A stretch of 64,000 nt of DNA from Enterocloster alcoholdehydrogenati (GTDB taxonomy: Bacteria > Bacillota > Clostridia > Lachnospirales > Lachnospiraceae), in contig NZ_BLTJ01000005.1 of assembly GCF_013282095.1 (NCBI RefSeq), forward strand, positions 208,830 to 272,829, written 5' to 3'. The position numbers were made by a program, and so were the translations under genes. Each line of letters starts with the position of its first letter. Positions within the stretch are counted from its first letter, which is position 1. This document shows, piece by piece, positions 59,480 through 64,000 of the stretch. The notes beneath the pieces were generated by a model. That model worked only from the letters and a program-made list of their open reading frames with translations, searched no databases and was not told the DNA's origin.

Positions 59480-59797
59480 ATGAAGAAAATTATGTTGACT
59501 GAAAATCAAGTATTCCCTAAAGGAGCATACTTAGCCGAAGTCAAAGAGCGGCACATAATCAAAAACGGCACTTGGACTCCAGATGTAGAAGGCTGGAATT
59601 ACATCGTCGCATCAAGAGCCGGCTTCGATAAGATCACCGTCAAAACTAATGACAAAGTGCCAAAAATCACGCCTGAACAGCTGGAAGCTTCTGAAAAAGA
59701 TATTTCCGTCACGTTTAAGGGCTTTGTTGGAAAAATTTATACTATCAACGGAAAAGTAGGTATTTCCGCCACAGCTGAGGAGGTGATTCTCCAATGA
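59480..59797 (+). CDS. small protein of unknown function, first gene of the Rep/FtsK operon
   Basis: 105 residues, no signal peptide or membrane segment. The composition and position recall the small OB-like proteins (DUF961 type, Tn916 orf22/orf23) that begin transfer operons of integrative elements, but I cannot establish homology. Features: 'GAYLAEVKERHIIKNGTWTP' and 'DISVTFKGFVGKIYTINGKVGISATAEEVIL', which look beta-rich. GAAAGGA precedes the ATG. Its stop overlaps the next start (ATGA). Confidence 0.6.
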   Translation: MKKIMLTENQVFPKGAYLAEVKERHIIKNGTWTPDVEGWNYIVASRAGFDKITVKTNDKVPKITPEQLEASEKDISVTFKGFVGKIYTINGKVGISATAEEVILQ

Positions 59798-60516
59798 TAA
59801 GACGCTTGATAGAAAATATACAAGATGCATACCTTGCCGGTGATTGGAAAACTTTTGCAAAGTACTGTCTTATTCTTGTTCCGCCAATTATCATTGTCAT
59901 CATCGGGGCTGCATTACTCGTCAATTTTATCATGAAAAATTTTGATGCGTTCATGATTGCTACAGCAGCTATTATTGCCGTTGTTGGATTTTCCACACAA
60001 AGCAAGTCTGTCGAAAAAAAAGCTGAAACACCTGCCAATAAGAACGCAGGAAATAACATTCTCTTTTTTAATAAGATTCTATTGAGAAATATTTTTCTTA
60101 TTTTTAAAGAAAATCATCGAGTATTCCACGTGATCCCACCGACCACATTCGGAGATTTAAAGGATGATTTAGGCTCTCAATACGAACCTTCGAAAGGCTG
60201 TAGCGTTTACCGTTTCAAGATTATGTCAGACGGTGCAGCTCTGGAAGAAAATCTGTTTTATGAAATATTAACCTCCAAACTGGAAGCGAGGCTTGCTGAC
60301 GGAAGCATGAACCTTGGACGTGCTACGGTCGAATATCACAACCGATTGTACCCCAGGATATTTGTGGATGAGGTAATATTGGTTTCGGGTGCATGGCATA
60401 TTTCTCTTGTTATTGTAGATACACCAGAAGCTGCTAACTACATTGATACAAAAGAAAATACCGCCTATATGTATCATAATGCACAACAGCTAAAGGTATT
60501 TGATGATGATTTCTAA
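59794..60516 (+). CDS. membrane protein of unknown function in the FtsK/Rep operon
   Basis: 240 residues with two hydrophobic helices (about 23-47 'YCLILVPPIIIVIIGAALLVNFI' and 50-68 'DAFMIATAAIIAVVGF') and a cytosolic-type C-terminal domain (about 90-240) containing 'NHRVFHVIPPTTFGDLKDDLGSQYEPSKG'. Overlaps the neighbours on both sides, so it is tightly co-translated with the ATPase. A membrane anchor for the DNA pump is an attractive idea because FtsK-type pumps normally carry N-terminal helices that this one lacks; this is inference. Confidence 0.65.
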   Translation: MIRRLIENIQDAYLAGDWKTFAKYCLILVPPIIIVIIGAALLVNFIMKNFDAFMIATAAIIAVVGFSTQSKSVEKKAETPANKNAGNNILFFNKILLRNIFLIFKENHRVFHVIPPTTFGDLKDDLGSQYEPSKGCSVYRFKIMSDGAALEENLFYEILTSKLEARLADGSMNLGRATVEYHNRLYPRIFVDEVILVSGAWHISLVIVDTPEAANYIDTKENTAYMYHNAQQLKVFDDDF

Positions 60517-61255
60517 AACAGAAATTCCCTTTTGTCTTGATGAAGAGTATTTTCAACTTGGTATCATGAAATACTTAAACTTTTCTGACTTTAGGGTTCA
60601 GGGACAAAGATGCCTTGTTTGTGGGCCTAGCGGAAGTGGTAAGACGGTGCTTACCGCTTCCCTTCTGGGGAAATTAAGTCTATATATACCTGATATTTGT
60701 ATATACATTGTGGATTATAAGGGAATGGATTATACCTATTGTGAGGAAATGGCAAATTATTATGCTGTAGATCATGCTCTTACCGGATTTAATGCATTCT
60801 TTGAATTGTTTGAAAACCGCTTGTACAAGAGAGTACCATCCAATCACTTCGTACTGCTCATGGTGGACGAACTTCCTTCGCTCTTAATGTCTCTTTCCAA
60901 GAAAGAACAGGAAGAAATCAAAGGTAAACTTGCCCGTATGCTAAATCTATCAAGAAGTTTTCGAATCCACCTTTGTTTTGCACTACAGCGTCCCTCCGCA
61001 GACGTTCTATTAGGACGGGAAAATTTTAACCATCGCTTTCTAATGGGTTCTATGGCTAATAACAAAGAGAGTGTTGCCATGATAGCTAATGAATACAAGG
61101 ACACTATTGAACCTTGTCCTGTGGGTGTCGGTTATTATATATCGGATATTCAGATAAAGAAAATCCGTTCTGTACTTCCCAGAAATACACAAAAATTACA
61201 TAAAGTTATATGTGAAGCTGTAAACAGGAGGCCGTCAGGCGGTGCGGAGCAATAG
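60503..61255 (+). CDS. compact FtsK/SpoIIIE/TraB-like DNA-translocating ATPase
   Basis: 250 residues, only the motor core. Walker A 'CGPSGSGKTVLTASLLG' (about 42-58), 'IYIVDYKGMDY' , Walker B 'VLLMVDELPSLLM', a sensor region 'FRIHLCFALQRPSADVLLG' and 'NFNHRFLMGSMANNKESVAMI'. The 'QRP.A..L....' stretch is typical of FtsK/conjugative ATPases. No transmembrane region and no C-terminal gamma domain, so it is about half the length of typical ICE coupling ATPases. The start is in a run of ATG codons (60503 or 60506) inside the previous gene's end. Confidence 0.85.
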   Translation: MMISKTEIPFCLDEEYFQLGIMKYLNFSDFRVQGQRCLVCGPSGSGKTVLTASLLGKLSLYIPDICIYIVDYKGMDYTYCEEMANYYAVDHALTGFNAFFELFENRLYKRVPSNHFVLLMVDELPSLLMSLSKKEQEEIKGKLARMLNLSRSFRIHLCFALQRPSADVLLGRENFNHRFLMGSMANNKESVAMIANEYKDTIEPCPVGVGYYISDIQIKKIRSVLPRNTQKLHKVICEAVNRRPSGGAEQ

Positions 61256-61258
61256 CCT

Positions 61259-61295
61259 AGAGGCCTCTGGGAGTGCCCTGCTTGCAGGGTGCTCC
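61259..61295. repeat. inverted repeats upstream of rep: candidate double-strand origin or terminator
   Basis: A perfect palindrome AGAGGCCTCT (61259-61268) abuts a larger GC-rich hairpin (61270-61295; arms GGAG..CCCTGC/GCAGGG..CTCC with two mismatches, loop TT) and a short T-run. It lies 31 bases before rep. GC-rich hairpins upstream of an HUH Rep gene are where a nick site is expected. Confidence 0.45.
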
Positions 61296-61325
61296 TTTAA
61301 CTTGATTAACAGGTGACATTATGCC

Positions 61326-62288
61326 ATGATAAAAAGAAATAAAATTGAAATACCAAAGTATATTGATAGTGGACGCCCTGTCTGTTTAAAGTCAATGGGG
61401 AATATTAAGCAAATAACCATTTCTGACAGACAAAATACAGGTGCCACTATCAAACCAATATCAAAAAAAGAATATATGGTTGTCTCCACTGGAGAAATAA
61501 AAAAAATTACCCATCATGCACATGACCGGACAGAAAACCTGCGAAATCTCGAAAAGACCATGCGAAATCTTCGGGATTTAATCAACACAAATGTAACCCC
61601 ACAGAATATTAAGCGAATTCGTTTTATCACTTTAACATATCGCGAAAATATGCAAGATGCGAAAATGTTATATACAGATTATCGTGATTTTAATAAGCGA
61701 TTACAGCGATACATTAAAAATAAATACGATATGTCCTATGAATACATTGTTTGTGTAGAGGCTCAGGGAAGAGGTGCTTTCCATCTCCATATGATAGCGA
61801 TTTTTCCCAAAATCCCTCCATTCATTGAAAACGAAACACTTGCAAAAATATGGGGGCATGGCTTTGTTAGTATTAAAGCATTGGATAGTAACATTGATAA
61901 TATAGGGGCTTATCTGACTGCGTATCTATCGGACTTGGATATTGAAAGTGGTATACCACTAACTCGTGATTTGCTGCAAGGTGAACTCCGGACAGTACAA
62001 ACAGAACAAGGAGATAGCAAGCACATTATCAAAGGTAGCCGTTTAAAACTTTTACCGCCAGGATTAAATATCTACCGATGTAGCCGCGGAATCAAGAAAC
62101 CCACCATAGAAAAGATGAGTTATGGAGAGGCGATAGAAACGTTATCTAAGACTAATTATCAAAAAGTACATGAATCCGCTGTTAAAATCGTAGATTCAGA
62201 GCGTGATTTTTCCAGTACCTACATAAGCCAAATTTACAAGCAACATATTAACCCTACTTGGTGTAATGGTTCAACAAAAAATACATAA
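61326..62288 (+). CDS. HUH-superfamily rolling-circle replication initiator (Rep)
   Basis: 320 residues. Three Rep motifs are visible: motif 1 'RFITLTYRENM' (F100-ITLT), motif 2 'RGAFHLHMIAIF' with metal-binding H153-x-H155, and motif 3 'IGAYLTAYLSDL' with catalytic-type Tyr196/Tyr200. It would nick one strand at an origin and join to the 5' end. In AICE-like elements such Rep proteins replicate the excised circle; it might also act as a relaxase. A weak ribosome site (AGGTGA) precedes the ATG. The C-terminal 90 residues are unrecognised and have 'WCNGST' near the end. Confidence 0.85.
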   Translation: MIKRNKIEIPKYIDSGRPVCLKSMGNIKQITISDRQNTGATIKPISKKEYMVVSTGEIKKITHHAHDRTENLRNLEKTMRNLRDLINTNVTPQNIKRIRFITLTYRENMQDAKMLYTDYRDFNKRLQRYIKNKYDMSYEYIVCVEAQGRGAFHLHMIAIFPKIPPFIENETLAKIWGHGFVSIKALDSNIDNIGAYLTAYLSDLDIESGIPLTRDLLQGELRTVQTEQGDSKHIIKGSRLKLLPPGLNIYRCSRGIKKPTIEKMSYGEAIETLSKTNYQKVHESAVKIVDSERDFSSTYISQIYKQHINPTWCNGSTKNT

Positions 62289-62398
62289 ACAACATATACA
62301 ATCAAACATATATAAACGAAAAATACAAACACAAAAAACAACTATATAATATAAAAATATATATCTATCTAAATATCTAAACTTCAAAAATTACCCAG
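62281..62398 (+). other. G-depleted A/T/C-rich tract between rep and int
   Basis: About 118 bases of plus strand with essentially one G before the tail, and TATATA-rich. Possible single-strand origin, int promoter region or simple AT spacer. Confidence 0.4.
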
Positions 62399-62456
62399 AA
62401 AAATGATTCAGAAAAAATTTATGAATCATACACCACCGTTATGATACAGGTGGACT

Positions 62457-63659
62457 ATGAAACATATGACAAATAAGGATTTTGTTATCTTGAAAGAAGC
62501 ATTTGACTGCGGTATAATCAACACAGACAGTGTGCTTGATATACTTATGTCTACAAAAAGAGAACAAATCCGAAAAATACATACTTATGCTATCACACCG
62601 CCAGCAAAAGAGGGCGGACGGTGGCAGACCTGCTATAAAGGAGCAGACGGAAAACGAAAAAATATCAAGGCACAAACGGAAGAGGAATTGCTGGACAAGC
62701 TGATTCCGCTTTACTTCCAAAATTCGCACATTGACAAACTGACTTTTTACGAACTGTATGAGGAATGGCTAGAATACAAACAGACGGTAACAAACAGCCC
62801 TAACACCATTAAACGGCATAAACAGCATTATAAAAAATATTTTGAACCATCCGCCCTGCACAATAAAAAAATCCGGCAGGTGAATGAGTTATTGCTGGAA
62901 ACGGAATGCAATCGCATTGTTAAGGAGTTTCGGCTCCCACGCAAAGAATGGTGCAACATCAAAACGATCTTGAATGGTATGTTTGAATATGCTGTCAGAA
63001 AAAAGTATCTCACAGAGAACCCCATGGACAAGGTTCAAATCCTTGTCAAATTTAAACAGGTGGTTAGAAAGACGGGAAAGACGGAAACTTATAATTCTGA
63101 TGAACTGAAAGACTTAAACCAGTATCTTGACCGTATGTATACAGAAACCGGCGATACTGCTTTTCTGGCTGTGAAATTAAATTTCCTGCTTGGCCTGCGT
63201 GTCGGTGAACTGGTAGCCCTTAAATGGGAAGATTACTGCAATAGCAACCATCTGCATATTGTTCGTGAGGAAGTCAGAAATCAGGTTACAAACCAATATG
63301 ATGTAGTGGAGCATACAAAGACAAACCGTGACAGGTTCGTGGTTCTGGTTCCGAAAGCAATCAATATTCTGCAAAGAATTGAGCGTACCGGCGATTACAT
63401 TTTTATGAGGGACGGGAAACGGCTGACATCAAGGCAAATCGCCTACGTACTGGAAAAATATGCGGAACGTCAGGGACTGTCTACAAAGTCCACCCACAAA
63501 ATGAGAAAGACGTTCGCCAGCAACCTAAATGCCAGCGGCGTGCCGTTAGACTGTATACGGGAACTGCTGGGACACAGCAACTTGAATACCACCCTTGGAT
63601 ATATCTACAATCCATTGACGGAGAAAGAAACCTATGACCTCATATCTAAGGCTTTGTAA
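62457..63659 (+). CDS. tyrosine recombinase/integrase of the element
   Basis: 400 residues. Residues about 1-95 are an N-terminal DNA arm-binding domain, about 100-200 a SAM-like core-binding domain ('FYELYEEWLEYKQTVTNSPNTIKRHKQHYKKYFEP'), and about 220-400 the catalytic domain with Arg in 'LLGLRVGELVALKWED', H-x2-R in 'STHKMRKTFASNL', His in 'LLGHSNLNTTLGYIYNP' and the Tyr in the same stretch. Length and order are normal for ICE/IME integrases. It abuts attR, as expected. Its N-terminus matches the relic integrase at 55907. The start might be nine bases later (ATG at 62466). Confidence 0.95.
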   Translation: MKHMTNKDFVILKEAFDCGIINTDSVLDILMSTKREQIRKIHTYAITPPAKEGGRWQTCYKGADGKRKNIKAQTEEELLDKLIPLYFQNSHIDKLTFYELYEEWLEYKQTVTNSPNTIKRHKQHYKKYFEPSALHNKKIRQVNELLLETECNRIVKEFRLPRKEWCNIKTILNGMFEYAVRKKYLTENPMDKVQILVKFKQVVRKTGKTETYNSDELKDLNQYLDRMYTETGDTAFLAVKLNFLLGLRVGELVALKWEDYCNSNHLHIVREEVRNQVTNQYDVVEHTKTNRDRFVVLVPKAINILQRIERTGDYIFMRDGKRLTSRQIAYVLEKYAERQGLSTKSTHKMRKTFASNLNASGVPLDCIRELLGHSNLNTTLGYIYNPLTEKETYDLISKAL

Positions 63660-63686
63660 GCTGTCTACAGCCTGTAAGACACACAA

Positions 63687-63726
63687 AAACAGCGGAAACC
63701 TTTGAAACGAAAGGCTTCCGCTAAAA
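63687..63726 (+). terminator. terminator after the integrase gene
   Basis: AGCGGAA...TTCCGCT arms with an additional inner pairing, followed by an A-rich stretch before attR. Confidence 0.6.
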
Positions 63727-63734
63727 TAAAATAG

Positions 63735-63755
63735 AGCGCGAGACGGGATTCGAAC
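63735..63755. repeat. right attachment site (attR) in tRNA-Gly
   Basis: 21-bp repeat identical to 56519-56539; it is the tRNA-Gly 3' part. Integration therefore leaves the tRNA gene intact. Confidence 0.9.
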
Positions 63756-63806
63756 CCGCGGCCCCCACCTTGGCAAGGTGGTGCTCCACCACTGAGCCAC
63801 TCGCGC
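63735..63806 (-). tRNA. tRNA-Gly (anticodon GCC)
   Basis: Acceptor GCGCGAG/CTCGCGC with discriminator T, D arm, anticodon stem CCACC/GGTGG with loop TTGCCAA, T arm GGGTTCGAATCCC. The target of two successive integrations. It lies 83 bases downstream of the 23S rRNA 3' end. Confidence 0.95.
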
Positions 63807-63889
63807 ATTTAATCTATCTCACACATACCTTCAAAACCACATATTGAACTGCCAAGCCACAACAACTCTCTCTTGCTCCTATACCGTCT

Positions 63890-64000
63890 GGTTAAGCCCT
63901 CGACCGATTAGTATCAGTCAGCTCCGTACATTGCTGCACTTCCACCTCTGACCTATCTACCTCGTCGTCTTCAAGGGGTCTTACTCTTGCGATGGGATAT
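63890..64000 (-). rRNA. 23S ribosomal RNA, 3' end (partial)
   Basis: The minus strand reads the conserved last stretch of bacterial 23S: GAAGACGACGAGGTAGATAGG, ...GTGCAGCAATGTACGGAGCTGACTGATACTAATCGGTC and GAGGGCTTAACC, here ending near 63890. The rest of the gene lies beyond the window. No 5S gene follows it. Confidence 0.93.

Larger units (their letters stand above)
56519..63755. mobile_element. integrative element with Int, HUH Rep and FtsK-like ATPase, inserted in tRNA-Gly
   Basis: About 7.2 kb bounded by a perfect 21-bp repeat from the 3' end of tRNA-Gly(GCC). It is clearly more AT-rich than the flanking chromosome. Gene order: secreted peptide (-), wall-binding CAP protein (-), XRE regulator (+), XRE-like regulator (-), two small unknown proteins (+), FtsK-like ATPase (+), HUH Rep (+), tyrosine integrase (+) next to attR. 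No relaxosome-channel genes (VirB4, VirB6, NlpC/P60) are visible. It could be a conjugative element of the FtsK-pump type or an integrative mobilisable element that borrows a channel. The integrase, Rep and att sites look intact, so it may still be able to excise. Confidence 0.88.

Overview
The window looks like a chromosomal segment of a gut-type, spore-forming low-GC Firmicute of the Lachnospiraceae (Clostridium cluster XIVa) kind. This is inferred from gene content: T-box and THF-riboswitch leaders, YesM/YesN-type two-component genes, a PucR/CdaR-type regulator, GPH/beta-glucuronidase genes, FtsEX with an M23 hydrolase and a C-terminal processing protease, and AGGAGG-type ribosome binding sites throughout. 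About 55.5 kb is ordinary host chromosome of intermediate GC. The last 7-8 kb before a ribosomal RNA operon is visibly AT-rich accessory DNA.

Layout. 1-9.2 kb: a MATE exporter (cut by the window edge), a folate-transporter S component (folT) under a THF riboswitch with a TIM-barrel sugar epimerase behind it, an HPr-like protein, an AEC transporter followed by a YesN/YesM-type two-component pair, a MerR protein with a membrane tail, and two tRNA-Leu genes. 9.2-14 kb: a four-gene ABC-2 exporter operon that includes a large membrane-anchored extracytoplasmic protein. 14-18.6 kb: a HAD phosphatase and the N-acetylmuramate locus murP-murQ/murR. 18.6-20.9 kb: a DXP-synthase-like transketolase facing a MerR regulator. 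21-25.8 kb: beta-glucuronidase, its GPH symporter and an AraC regulator. 25.9-32.4 kb: an NMT1/SsuA-type ABC transporter split around a D,D-carboxypeptidase, a HIT protein and a polysaccharide deacetylase. 32.5-35.3 kb: a RelA/SpoT-domain protein with a HEPN-like tail, converging on a Lon-like ATPase that lacks the protease domain. 35.5-41 kb: ftsE-ftsX-M23 hydrolase-CtpA and a PucR/CdaR-type regulator. 41-45 kb: an MsmK/UgpC-type ATPase, a YitT protein, a CvfB-like RNA-binding protein and an acyl-ACP thioesterase. 45.2-45.6 kb: three tRNA-Gln copies. 45.7-48.9 kb: a partial tryptophan operon trpB-trpA-trpC under a T-box. 48.9-51.5 kb: an ECF-type sigma factor, a CDF metal exporter and truA. 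51.6-55.7 kb: a catecholate-siderophore ABC transporter behind a promoter with DtxR-like iron boxes.

55.9-63.8 kb is the most interesting part. A decayed tyrosine integrase sits against an integrative element of about 7.2 kb, bounded by a 21-bp direct repeat that forms the 3' end of a tRNA-Gly gene. The element encodes a tyrosine integrase, an HUH rolling-circle Rep, a compact FtsK/TraB-like DNA-pumping ATPase, two small unknown proteins, two XRE-type regulators, and cargo consisting of a secreted wall-binding CAP-domain protein and a small secreted Gly-rich peptide. No type IV secretion genes are visible. Int plus Rep plus FtsK without a secretion channel is the layout of actinobacterial AICEs, here in a Firmicute-like host. 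The window ends in the 3' end of a 23S rRNA gene that is followed directly by the tRNA-Gly target, with no 5S gene between them.
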